From contig JAIXUS010000006.1 in assembly GCA_027483445.1 (NCBI GenBank), positions 1 through 59,147 on the forward strand: a DNA stretch of 59,147 bases, read 5' to 3'. Shown one piece after another: positions 12,801 to 18,630 of this stretch (positions are counted from its first letter, which is position 1; every line of letters starts with the position of its first letter). Origin of the DNA: Bacteroidota bacterium (GTDB lineage Bacteria > Bacteroidota > Bacteroidia > M30B66). The notes under the pieces were generated by a model. That model was not told the DNA's origin. It saw only the letters and a program-made list of their open reading frames with translations, and searched no databases. Position numbers and translations under genes: made by a program.

Positions 12801-14222
12801 TGTTCCCCATTGGTTTGCCGCATCGGTGCGGAGGGTAGCACCCGAAGCAATTGTGGTGTTGGTTGGAATGGCAATTACCCCTGCAGTTTTATTGAGTACC
12901 AACGTTCCGGCATTTAAAGAGGTTGCTCCTGTGTACGTGTTGGCTGAGGTGCCTGAAAAAATTGAAGTACCCGAACCTGAAACGATATAGGCTCCAGCAC
13001 CCGACAATACGCCACTGTAATTAACAGTACCTCCTGCGTTTACAGTTGAAACTAAAAGTCCTCCTGTAGTGCTATTGTTGGTAATATTACCCGAAAATAA
13101 ATGCGTTCCGCTGGTATTTAAACCCCCAATTTCGCGGGTGGTAAGGTTACCATTGTTAATGGTAAAGCTGTTGGTAAAGGTCGTTCCACCGCTAGCATTG
13201 GCCAACCATAGTTTGGCCACATTGGCAAGCTGCCCTCCGTTCCCCACAAAAATCCCACTTCCTGCGGCAATGCTACCTCCGGTGGCAATCCAGAGTTCTC
13301 CGTTATTGATTTGTGTTTGCCCCAAATACGTATTGGCGGCACTTAGGGTAACGTTGCCGGTACCGTTTTTTTGGAAGGTATTGTTTAAGGTGTTGGCAGT
13401 GGTGGAATTGGCATTTAGGCCGTTATTCATAACCCCGGCAATAGTGTACGAGCCATTGCTTTGTCCATGATTGAGTGAGCCTGCATTGGTTACCGTATGT
13501 TGGTTACCTACAGCGCCTAATCCCCAGAAAATATTGCGGTTAGCACCGCCGTCCCAATCGTCGTCTAAGAAAATGCTGTAATCGGTAATTGGGTTAGCCG
13601 AATTCAGGGGAATGTCGTTTAATGTACTTGTGGTTGTTCCGTCGGTCCAGGTGGCATTCATCCGATCGGGCGCCGTAAGGGTAAGGGTAAACGTAAAGTT
13701 TTTGTAGGCGGTTTGTTGCCCGTTCACGTTAGCCGAACCCGTTGAAGTGGTTCCGCCACTGTATTTGGCATACCAAGTATATCCACCACCAGTTCCAGGG
13801 CCATCCATGTTAAACGAAATGGCGTAGTTGTTTTCTCTATCGGCCCAACTGGCGGTAGCGGTTGGATTGGCCAAGAGGGCAAAACCCATTCTTCCGTTGG
13901 CTCGTGTGGCCGAAATGGTTACCACAAACTGATCGCCTACCTGTAATGAGCGGTCGCTGGTTGAGGCCCCCGATCCATCGGTACGAAACTTCCGCCAACG
14001 AACCACTTGTTTGGTTCCTGCGCCATTGGCGAACATTCCCACTTGGTTGGCTCCTTGGTTAAATGAACCTGCTGTACCGGTAGTCCAAGTAGCATAATAG
14101 TTAGCAACTTGTTGAGTGTAGGTCACTGTGGTCTGTCCAAACAGCTTGAGACAACCAAAAAAACAAAAAATCGTTAGCCATAAAACAGGCTGAAAAAGCA
14201 TGCGAGTAGAAAGAGTTTTCAT
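879..14222 (-). CDS. Giant T9SS type A-sorted secreted repeat protein (about 4,447 aa)
   Basis: The frame is open from 14372, but the ATG at 14222 begins a proper signal peptide (MKTLSTRML, a hydrophobic core rich in W, L, F and C, then FGQ), so I start there. Near the N-terminus are autotransporter-type repeats of the form NTYxGxTxIxxGxL. Most of the remainder consists of beta-solenoid-like strands rich in G, T, N and S. W-rich modules (xWNGSASNDWANxxNW) occur near residues 690 and 1480. Four modules with F/YP-V/I-G...YSP, each followed by NRYW or similar, lie near 1345, 2090, 3045 and 4125. A module starting LPVELLDFSA near 4262 precedes the last 85 residues, which form a type A Por sorting domain (FPNPAN, DIAGR, LAPGQYMVSVET). 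Such proteins cross the outer membrane through T9SS and are usually attached or released at the surface; an adhesin or matrix role is inference. Confidence 0.9.
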   Translation of the reverse strand: MKTLSTRMLFQPVLWLTIFCFFGCLKLFGQTTVTYTQQVANYYATWTTGTAGSFNQGANQVGMFANGAGTKQVVRWRKFRTDGSGASTSDRSLQVGDQFVVTISATRANGRMGFALLANPTATASWADRENNYAISFNMDGPGTGGGYTWYAKYSGGTTSTGSANVNGQQTAYKNFTFTLTLTAPDRMNATWTDGTTTSTLNDIPLNSANPITDYSIFLDDDWDGGANRNIFWGLGAVGNQHTVTNAGSLNHGQSNGSYTIAGVMNNGLNANSTTANTLNNTFQKNGTGNVTLSAANTYLGQTQINNGELWIATGGSIAAGSGIFVGNGGQLANVAKLWLANASGGTTFTNSFTINNGNLTTREIGGLNTSGTHLFSGNITNNSTTGGLLVSTVNAGGTVNYSGVLSGAGAYIVSGSGTSIFSGTSANTYTGATSLNAGTLVLNKTAGVIAIPTNTTIASGATLRTDAANQWGTGTPPLVTINGNGVLNLNNNNQRIALASASATASVTLGTATLDINNAGTDTYAGVISGTGGLTKSNTGTQVLSGTNTYTGATTITGGILRLGAANVIADASNITLNGGTLSTGAAAGFSETVGTLNLNANSTIALGTGVHTLTFANSSAVSWAGTTLTINGWTGTGGASGTAGRIFFGNTTGTLLPAQLSRITFAGYFGTPILLPSGELVPPVQIITFTWNGSASNDWANSANWTPSFGPPAVPGASDLVIIPTSASYTNALSISGARACVDFTVNGNGTYSMAAGSSLTVSGIYTYSSSVAATFNCTSTLTISGTASSTIPAANYGNLNLAGGPRVLAGSGVIGICGNYTSTAGVLTTTGSSVNFNGTTAQSILTNAVVFNNLTISNTSAAVSSGVNVTVNGVGTINASAIFAQTAGTFAANAVATTVSGTLRASASGVVTGTAANLIFAAGGTYDHNRDGGVIPTATWNTTSTCLITGTVATAPTGFNGQTLGNWTWNTPGLTSGTLLTGTNNPTQINGTWTISGTNNIILDFTGINRTYNCDLVLSGNSRLSWNRGAVAATSTITVNNFTTTAVPTTTNSLFINNNSSASPTTTFTVLVNVLVNAASGTAIVWTSGGAGQNAIFRVGGDFTVTSGGLSGGGGSAISRLRFINAGIKNYSATTTVSLTSVEVDGGTLNINASPFSITAPLNVNSGGTLTLSGTNNIAANTTNINVATGGAIVFSGTGFLNNNGTFTLNTGASLTTSQADGIAATGATGGVRSSGIRTFNTGANYTFNGTTAQNTGTGFTGGATVTFNNTAGVTLTSAATVSTLLNLSAGIVSIGNNNLTVSAGTAGAISGGSSTAYVLVNGTGTLLRQVNAGSGNFVFPVGAGGAYSPVALNITGNLTPRNLGVRVIATAHPNNSPAPEFANRYWTISNSLAGSFTFTPTFTINDPGDLGAGSFSNMRINRWNGTLWTEFNSTPSTTFSTPNYSTTAALDQTSLSNATVNEFAIRINPPTITYSWDGSASSDWGDPDNWTPFTGLTPGSVDNVIVGDIVYTNELDITGTRSILDLSVINTGEFNMSAGSSLTINGGFTYSSSATSTFNCTSTLAISGTGSQNVPAFNYGNLNISGGARVLAGSGTIGICGTFTPGSGPFTIAGSTVDFNGTGIQTVPAFSFENLTISGVRTTNNVTLSAAVVNVAGVFSPAAAFTSGNYITTGNTIQYNGPNGQIIVPFNYNNLSSTNNNRVLSNSGNIGIAGIFTPGTGVYTTTGSTVVYNGTGAQTIPSFTTAVAGRSYHNLTIEGTGLYTPTRAWTGGSNGITGKMTLNGGDFQQTTTGGGVTFTINGDLEIANSNARFTQHTGSLSTNNTFILGNFIQSAGRFDFAVGTGTGSGFAYLAGNHTATGGIINTASPNAPNGVFVFNGTAPQTYSRSAGGFVFVNVTINSATASNLQLLSNLTVQDGNMAVGVNATLDAQNFTVTVSRSSGTRTFNLNNNSTLRTARVGGVAGTISLLGGATATYNTGANYVFTGTNQSTGFTTTPLISTVNSITWLGNTAIDLDRSVAVTSQFNFTNNGLFRLGNNNLTISVPGSINGAPFGVNKMFVTNGTGYLIINSSNPSSLSITYPIGEETGTTEYSPVTISFTGNPNGGVGFRVVDDVVHPQMGLATNYLNRYWNSTTTFPSYNWTGSFTYTASDIVGVESAIRLNIFDPNPPSSGWTEFPASSASANVLTVTSGPGTGTLNNTDIAGRTNVATYYRSVSTGPWATASNWEVSTDPAFVSPAPVPAGVAPNNANSQGILIRSPHVITIGSTVWADDITVQSGGTLTVGALGNFTLSNGPAANDLVVDGALNINSTTVFQLGSNTVINGTATNTTLSFSNNGLGTATVSNGAIYTHNVTGGGGSCLVATWQTGSLLRVQGTNVTAPPGLLNQNFYDVEWNATHTANVNLSSAQNFTTIANNLTILNTGSFDLRLFTASATGTTNIGGNLTVSGGTLAMANGGTANAGVFVTLNVTGNVLINGGVLSLSGAGQPNAANSTLNIGGNLTISSGRLDFNTSAGGSPSIIGVMTVNLSGNLAVSGTGTIQRTTNLTNRGLFRFNSASGTQTLTGLAASFPADIDYMVGNGTTSPDVVLGSNFIINNNSRLTVRTNGTLVCADNFAVNAATSGNGAFTLESGGTLVIGSPDGITTFGNTTGSIRTGNIAANRVFNTAANYTYASTTSNQVTGTGLPTSHTGILRIENTGAASNNTVTLTTTGSTGSTLQLAAGLFAIGSGQTYNIASGGTVAASGGDFALGVDGGTLNFPGSGTFSGNCNPFNVFAAGGVNFGSGTVTIQNNGRFRINAGGFVATNAPFYAVGSTLEYFSGGAPSSAYGRGLEWSAASGRGFPHHVRIDNNTNLNPAGGSGANAGVVFQTGGDVTITAGSAIFKDWSGFNMTADFIIGGNLELSGSLSGSQASGSDIFIRGNWNNSGTAANFFNNGRAVFFDGTAAQVLSGTNTASNPFAFLIVNNSAGLTLSTTLVEVNNQLTFTNGLITLGNTDLRMNNLNAAVTGASATRYIVTNGTGRFIRNFNTVNGATLFPIGPNASDYSPATLTQNGTNDNIGIRVSTAPPFTNAVNDDAFMVNLEYNFNETTPGGNNLTTTFQWPASLEAGSFVRSNSVYHGDWTGTTYQIRVASATTGSNPYVSTAVGYTGSISNRNFVLGNLIGILPCITTATGGEWTTPGTWTSGIIPPTGSNACITHPVTVTTADPNDMNGVTINPGGSLTLAGTRNLNFVVGGVFDNNSGSVLNLGAGSVSLLGSGSIGGSNAMQFTSLFLSGATTLTTAPTINGTLHMNNGSAVSGSSPVYATNSTLRYSTAGAFTPTLEWSGNGTTAGSGIPHDVEISTGTVLNMPNSNRGLAGNLLISNGTLNLNGTSGDLFIAGNWTRAAASVFNPNNRAVVFNGSANQSIAVTGGGTETFAFLLSSKPSGNLVISSSPATNVTVNASVGNVLQLASNNTIDLNGRTLILSGTGGNINLLGGTSNIIGGAGSLLSISGGTKTVTPNAGATLSFGSNVTVALNSGLNFGPSTSTVNGTLQIALGGFVQTNAPTYASGSTLRYFTGNAFNRGPEWSTNSGPGYPFNVVVDQNGTVTTVNLQPGSGVCQIAGNLTINNGASVNMGNMGIPLNVRGSVAVGGALSGSLTLSTAIGGDLQVGGNLTRNAGGSFTQFSREVEMNGTVTQDIFNFASFSLLAINNSVAPVRINNNTSISERLRLASGTFNLNGFTTTMANNSMVLRANGVMTASPTVVGADQYDMRYDASVTTSVEYLVSATAIRDLIVSSGVTVTLGADRTFNRNLELAGGNLDLGGFTMTARGRTAAPAFSGSITVTGGGTRSVNGPAGSRFNITGLGTNSPLDYTKTVSTFGGTQLSFGSNVLVAIGDGAVDFGVGSPTTINGVLQVLLGGSVGQVLNPCVYAPGSILRFANTVDYQVGPNDKTWATGSIASGLPGIPFNVEVNDVGTDLTLQDTRALRGNLTITNGSFTLAPAYTGSFNIGGNWTRTGATSTFVHNNKEVSFDRQTGGNQTITTSGVIGGGETFFDLEVSPVGGDLLLGTGTALTVRGTLNFITGRFDIGANQLTIGTSTLNGSITGVTPSRYIISTGGSGSVRQFTNLNAVDYLFPVGDATNYSPFTVTLDNGAQAGSFITTTLFTISHPNAVGSTHYLNRYWRVEPTGLAASPVYDVEFTYAAADIVGTETTYRPVKYTSSTPSPGWISAPGSGANAIDGTAANFDLPTKTFTWENLTTFSEFTAAGDGSPLPVELLDFSADVAGNTVVLNWTTASEINNDYFTVERSVDALNFAPIGTVDGAGNSSLTRNYQLIDANPLPGVSYYRLRQTDFNGDFELFGPVAVNFSGSSLTGVALFPNPANEFSHVMINANHSGKGWVRVTDIAGRLVANYQIVMEKGVTPFTLQTSDLAPGQYMVSVETADGKLYNLPLIKQ

Positions 14223-14758
14223 CGATGCAAAAATTGGGGTGGGGATTAAATCAGAGAAATTACGCAGAGAAAAACAGGAATGTTTCAGATTTAGTAAAAA
14301 TCTTACATGAGACGACAATGCTTTAGCCGCCAAATGCATTCCAGTATTGAGATGAACGTATAGTTGTTTCAAAATCAGCGTTGTGTTAAAGGTACAACAA
14401 GGGAAGATTGAAGGAGTTTAAAAGTACACCAATAAGTTATAAGTTCCAAATGAACAAGTAGGTTGATTTTCAACAGTATAGCCATCACCAAATACCTATA
14501 CCGGCTCGAAAAAAAGCATAAATGGTGTCAATCCGACACATAACCTGTTCATAACTTATTGGGTGCTTAGGCTCCTATGGTTTCGGCTGTCGCCTTGATG
14601 ACCGTAATCGTTTCGTAAACAGGGCGTTAAATCAACAAGAGCCCTCAGAACTGCACCCTAAAGCATTCGAACATTACATCTGTAAGTTGAGTATTCATAG
14701 GGGTTTCGCACTAGTTGCGTACCTACCCACCTTTGATGCTGAACTTTAAACCCATTCC
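14223..14758. other. Intergenic region between divergent surface and exported-protein genes
   Basis: There is no gene in these 536 bases. An 11-bp inverted repeat, CAATAAGTTAT (14429-14439) and ATAACTTATTG (14551-14561), brackets about 110 bases. The second arm overlaps the 14-mer ACCTGTTCATAACT (14543-14556), which occurs again in inverse orientation at 43449-43462, upstream of the helical repeat gene. No convincing full promoter was found on either strand. Confidence 0.5.
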
Positions 14759-15163
14759 ATGGTAAAACAATTACTCCTTACAATCGGCTTCATTCCTACT
14801 TTGCTCGCAGCCCAAGATATGGCGCGACTTGAAACTGAAGCCCTGGCTTACCTCAACGAAAACACCGGGACGGTGATTTCTGCTAAAGCCTACGCGCCGG
14901 CCTCCATTAACAGCCGCATCGAACAAGGCCGCTCAGAGGCCGATGTGATGCTGATTGTGACATGCAGCCAGCCAAGCCCCATGATTATGCAGGTGCTCGA
15001 TGAATCAGGTCGACCAACCAACGTGTTCCGTCAGATTAACCTGCTTGAAGGGGAACAGGAAATTCCGGTGAACCTCACCGGACTGAAACCCGGTGGCTAT
15101 CTCATCAGCCTGCAAGCGCCCAATCAACGCTCGGCGGTTGTACACAAGGTTTATAAGCCTTAA
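14759..15163 (+). CDS. Small exported protein resembling an isolated T9SS sorting-type domain
   Basis: The product has 134 residues, with a signal peptide (MVKQLLLTIGFIPTLLAAQ) and then a region with no recognisable enzyme motif. The last 75 residues read like the beta-sandwich of T9SS type A C-terminal domains: alternating strands, then LKPGGYLISLQAPN and a terminal VVHKVYKP, which resembles the usual 'L.pG.Y.v.v......v.K.vk.' ending. A full-length T9SS cargo would carry a functional domain in front of this; here only about 40 residues precede it. It could be a stand-alone surface or periplasmic protein, or a remnant of a larger cargo protein. It is followed by a clear intrinsic terminator. 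Function unknown. Confidence 0.75.
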   Translation: MVKQLLLTIGFIPTLLAAQDMARLETEALAYLNENTGTVISAKAYAPASINSRIEQGRSEADVMLIVTCSQPSPMIMQVLDESGRPTNVFRQINLLEGEQEIPVNLTGLKPGGYLISLQAPNQRSAVVHKVYKP

Positions 15164-15188
15164 GACCACCCGAAATGTCATCCCGAAG

Positions 15189-15213
15189 GGCAGCCCCAAA
15201 AGCTGCCTTTTTT
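15189..15213 (+). terminator. Intrinsic terminator after the small exported protein gene
   Basis: The stem GGCAGC (15189-15194) pairs with GCTGCC (15202-15207) across a 7-nt loop and is followed by six T (15208-15213). It lies 26 bases past the stop at 15163. Confidence 0.8.
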
Positions 15214-15251
15214 CATTTCCGCTGTAGCCCACTTCGCCCTAAATTGCAGGC

Positions 15252-16877
15252 ATGTTTCAACGCCTGTTTCTTTCCATAGCGGCCATAGCCATCGCGGCCC
15301 ACGCCGCTGCCCAAACACCGCCACCCAAACTGGTAATCGGCATTGTGGTTGACCAAATGCGCTACGATTACCTGTACAAATACGCCAACGACTACGGCAA
15401 TGGGGGTTTTAAACGCCTCCTCGACGAAGGACAGCTCTACAGCAACGCCCACTACAGCTATGTGCCCACCTACACCGCACCGGGGCACGCTAGCATCTAC
15501 ACCGGAACCACTCCGGCCCGGCATGGCATCGTAGGCAACGATTGGTACCAGAGGCAATACAGCAAATCTACCTATTGCGTGAGCGACAGTTCGGTGAAAA
15601 CCATCGGTGCCAATACGGTAAAAACCGGACAGATGTCGCCCCGAACCCTCTTGGCCACCACGGTGGGCGATGAACTCCGCGTGGCCTCCAACCGGCGATC
15701 CAAGGTAATTGGTATTGCTTTGAAGGACCGTGCAGCCATCCTCCCGGCAGGGGCCATCGCCAACGGCGCCTACTGGTTCGACGGAGAAAGTGGAAACTTT
15801 ATCACCTCCAGCTTTTACGCCGACAGCCTTCCGCGCTGGCTCAAGGATTTCAACGCCAAACAACGCGGTGCGGCACTGCTCAGCCAAGCCTGGACCCGAC
15901 TGCTGCCTGAAGAAAATTACGATGAAAGTTTGCCCGACGTTAACCCGTATGAAGGACCATTCAAAGGCAACAGTTCGGTGGCTTTCCCTTACGATTTGCC
16001 GAAACTGATGGGCACCAACGGCGGACAAAATCTCATCCGCGCCACGCCCTTTGGCAACACCCTCACCCGCGAAATGGCTGAAGCCGCCATTGTGGGGGAG
16101 CAGCTGGGCAAAGATGCCTTCCCCGATCTGCTCTGTGTGAGCTTCTCCTCGCCCGACTATATCGGCCACCAATTTGGCACCGACGCCCAGGAGCTTCAAG
16201 ACTGCTACCTGCGGCTCGATCGTGAACTGGAAAAACTCATCAGCTTTGCTGAAAACCAGGCAGGAAAAGGAAATGTGTTGATTTTCCTCACCGCCGACCA
16301 TGGTGGAGCTACCGTGCCCGCCTACCTGATGGAGCTCAATGCCCAGGGCGGATACATGAACTACAGTCCCATGCGCGACTCAGTAAACCTCTGGCTGAAC
16401 CGCAAATTTCAGGGCGCAGGCTGGCTCGAGACCATCAGCAATGAGCAACTTTACCTGAACGAAAAAGCCATTGAAGCCGCCGGAAAAAACCTGGGCGAAG
16501 TGGAAGATTACTTGGCTTATAAACTCAGCACTTTTCCCGGCGTACTTCAATCCTTTACGGCAACGCAGATGCGCAGCCAGGAATTCACCACCGGTATTGG
16601 CGCCAAAATTCAAAAAGGCTATTACGCCAAGCGCTCGGGTAATGTGATGCTGGCCCTCGAGCCCAACTGGATGGAATACAGCAAAACCGGCACTACCCAT
16701 GGTTCGCCCTGGACCTACGACACCCGCGTGCCGATGCTCTTCTGGGGTTGGAAACTCAAGCCCGGAGAACAATCGCGCTATGCTACCATCGAAGACATCG
16801 CCCCTACCCTTTCGCACTGGCTGAATATTCCTTTCCCGAATGCCTGCAGCGGCTTTATTTTGCAGCCCCGACCATGA
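15252..16877 (+). CDS. pafA: PafA-type alkaline phosphatase
   Basis: A 541-residue exported phosphomonoesterase of the alkaline phosphatase superfamily. A signal peptide covers residues 1-21 (ending AHAAAQ). Active-site features can be seen in family order: the metal-binding Asp34 in GIVVDQMR, nucleophile Thr75 in YTAPGHASIYTG, Asn96 in GNDW, the K-D-R triplet in IALKDRAAILP (the Lys-x-Arg that distinguishes PafA), DYIGHQFG, TADHGGATVP and GTTHGSPW. This set matches the zinc ligands and phosphate contacts known for Elizabethkingia PafA, with Thr rather than Ser as nucleophile. It probably releases phosphate from organic phosphate esters in the periplasm. A TAAATTGC near-match to the -7 consensus sits 4 bases before the ATG. 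Its TGA overlaps the next gene's ATG (ATGA), so the two are translationally coupled. Confidence 0.93.
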   Translation: MFQRLFLSIAAIAIAAHAAAQTPPPKLVIGIVVDQMRYDYLYKYANDYGNGGFKRLLDEGQLYSNAHYSYVPTYTAPGHASIYTGTTPARHGIVGNDWYQRQYSKSTYCVSDSSVKTIGANTVKTGQMSPRTLLATTVGDELRVASNRRSKVIGIALKDRAAILPAGAIANGAYWFDGESGNFITSSFYADSLPRWLKDFNAKQRGAALLSQAWTRLLPEENYDESLPDVNPYEGPFKGNSSVAFPYDLPKLMGTNGGQNLIRATPFGNTLTREMAEAAIVGEQLGKDAFPDLLCVSFSSPDYIGHQFGTDAQELQDCYLRLDRELEKLISFAENQAGKGNVLIFLTADHGGATVPAYLMELNAQGGYMNYSPMRDSVNLWLNRKFQGAGWLETISNEQLYLNEKAIEAAGKNLGEVEDYLAYKLSTFPGVLQSFTATQMRSQEFTTGIGAKIQKGYYAKRSGNVMLALEPNWMEYSKTGTTHGSPWTYDTRVPMLFWGWKLKPGEQSRYATIEDIAPTLSHWLNIPFPNACSGFILQPRP

Positions 16878-18598
16878 ACCACTTACACTACGATTTTAGC
16901 TGGCAGCGCGCCAATACGCAACTCATCGACATTTGCTTTACCGTGCAGCAGAACACCGAAGCATTGGTGGAGCTCTGCCTGCCAGCATGGCGTCCGGGGC
17001 GCTACGAACTGGGCAACTTTGCCAAAAATATCCGCAGCTTTAAGGTTGAAAACCTGCGAGGTGAAGCACTGAGCTACCAAAAGCTGAGTAAAGACCGCTG
17101 GCAGATTGAGGCCGCCGACAATACAGCCTTTCGGGTGCGCTACCAATACTACGCCGCCGATCTCAATGCCGGCTCCAGCTTTCTCGACACCGAGCAGCTT
17201 TATGTAAATCCGGTGAACTGCTGCGTTTATCTACCGGATCGTATGGAGGAGCCTTGTAGCGTAAAGTTAAACATCCCCGAAAACTGGCAGGTGGCCTCCG
17301 ACCTTCCCCGCGGAGCGGAACCCACCCTACTGCTGGCCGACACTTTCGACCGCCTGGCCGATGCCCCGTGGATTGCCTCCCCCAGCCTTCAGCACCGAAG
17401 CTTTAGCACCCGTAACCATACCTTTCACCTTTGGTTTCAAGGCATCAGCAATCCGCCCTGGGAAAAACTTCTGCGCGACTTTGAGCCCTTTTGTGCCGCT
17501 CAACTCGAGGCCATGGGACCACTGCCCGCTCCAGAGTTCCACTTCCTCTTCCAGATTCTGCCCAATTTCTTTTACCATGGCGTGGAGCATACCCAATCGA
17601 CCGTTTGCGCACTGGGACCGGGTATGGCCGTGTTTGAAGGCAGCGGTTACGACGACCTCCTCGGCGTAAGCAGCCATGAGCTTTACCACGCCTGGAACGT
17701 TAAAACCCTTCGTCCGGCCGATATGCAACCCTACCGCTTCGACCGCGAGAATTACAGCAGGCTCGGCTGGGTGTACGAGGGCATCACCACCTATTATGGC
17801 GACCAATACCTCATCCGTTCGGGCGTTTTTTCGGCAGAGCAATATTTTGAAACCCTCAACGAGAAGCTGCACAAGCACTTCGTGAATTACGGCCGCTTTA
17901 ACCAAAGTGTGGCTGAGGCCAGTTTCGACACCTGGCTCGATGGCTATGTGCCGGGCATTCCACACCGAAAAACCTCCATTTACACCGAAGGCAGCCTGAT
18001 TGCCCTGATGCTTGATGTTGAGCTGCGCAAGTCATCCAACAACCAAAAAAGCCTCGACGATGTAATGCGCTACCTACTTGGCAATCACCTGCATTACACA
18101 CGCGAACACCTCATCGAAGCGCTGGAGAATTGCGGTCTTGCCCAGGCCGAAAGCCATTACCGCAGTTTGGTAGAAAACGTTCCGCTGCCCGAAGAACGCT
18201 TGCAGGCGGCCCTCGCCTACCTCGGACTAGAGCTTTACGAGCACAAGCACCTCAGCGAACATGAACACCGATTTGGCATGCAGCTCATCGATCAGGGCGG
18301 TTGGTACAATGTGGGCTGGATTGCGCCCGACAGTCCGGCTGAAAAGGCAGGCCTTCAAACCGGCGATTTGTTTCTGGCCCTCAACGGACAGCGGCTGGGC
18401 AAATCGGCCAAAGCCCAATGGGCAGAAGCCATGCAACGCGACGAGTGCCTAATCCACTTCTTCCACGAAGGTAAGCTGCGCGAAAAAGTGATGCAGTTCG
18501 ATAGCCGCAACTATTTCGTAAGCCGAAAAGCCCGCATACAGGCCAATGCCGGTGCGGCCGAAGTCGAAGCCCGAAAAGCCTGGGCCGTAAATCTCTAA
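16874..18598 (+). CDS. M61-family metallopeptidase with PDZ domain
   Basis: I start at the ATG at 16874, which overlaps the pafA stop by four bases (ATGA); the frame is open further upstream, but that part would lie inside pafA. The 574-residue product has the M61 beta-domain at the N-terminus, the zinc site HELYH at 268-272 followed by AWNVKTLRP (the family pattern is HExxHxWNxKxxRP), and the third ligand in GWVYEGITTYYGDQ around Glu302. The C-terminal roughly 100 residues form a PDZ domain (GWIAPDSPAEKAGLQTGD). No signal peptide is visible, so a cytoplasmic location is likely. M61 enzymes include glycyl aminopeptidases; the substrate here is not known. It is probably co-transcribed with pafA. 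Confidence 0.92.
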   Translation: MNHLHYDFSWQRANTQLIDICFTVQQNTEALVELCLPAWRPGRYELGNFAKNIRSFKVENLRGEALSYQKLSKDRWQIEAADNTAFRVRYQYYAADLNAGSSFLDTEQLYVNPVNCCVYLPDRMEEPCSVKLNIPENWQVASDLPRGAEPTLLLADTFDRLADAPWIASPSLQHRSFSTRNHTFHLWFQGISNPPWEKLLRDFEPFCAAQLEAMGPLPAPEFHFLFQILPNFFYHGVEHTQSTVCALGPGMAVFEGSGYDDLLGVSSHELYHAWNVKTLRPADMQPYRFDRENYSRLGWVYEGITTYYGDQYLIRSGVFSAEQYFETLNEKLHKHFVNYGRFNQSVAEASFDTWLDGYVPGIPHRKTSIYTEGSLIALMLDVELRKSSNNQKSLDDVMRYLLGNHLHYTREHLIEALENCGLAQAESHYRSLVENVPLPEERLQAALAYLGLELYEHKHLSEHEHRFGMQLIDQGGWYNVGWIAPDSPAEKAGLQTGDLFLALNGQRLGKSAKAQWAEAMQRDECLIHFFHEGKLREKVMQFDSRNYFVSRKARIQANAGAAEVEARKAWAVNL

Positions 18599-18605
18599 GC
18601 ATTCT

Positions 18606-18613
18606 TACTTTTG
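18606..18613 (+). promoter_or_regulatory. Putative -7 element TACTTTTG
   Basis: This is an exact match to the Bacteroidota -7 consensus TAnnTTTG, 17 bases before the ATG at 18631, in the short gap after the M61 gene. No TTG is seen at the expected -33 position, so the promoter call rests on one element. Confidence 0.35.
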
Positions 18614-18630
18614 CCTCATCTTCAGCCGGT

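Noticed and set aside
6484-13470. Many plus-strand ORFs of 60-184 codons inside the giant gene
   Set aside because: Antisense shadows of the low-complexity Thr/Asn/Gly-rich coding sequence; no family matches.
14223-14758. tRNA or structured RNA gene in the long intergenic region
   Set aside because: No acceptor stem, T-arm (GGTTCGAATCC-like) or riboswitch motif was found.
16748-16873. Upstream extension of the M61 gene into pafA
   Set aside because: It is out-of-frame pafA coding sequence; the ATGA overlap at 16874 is the natural start.
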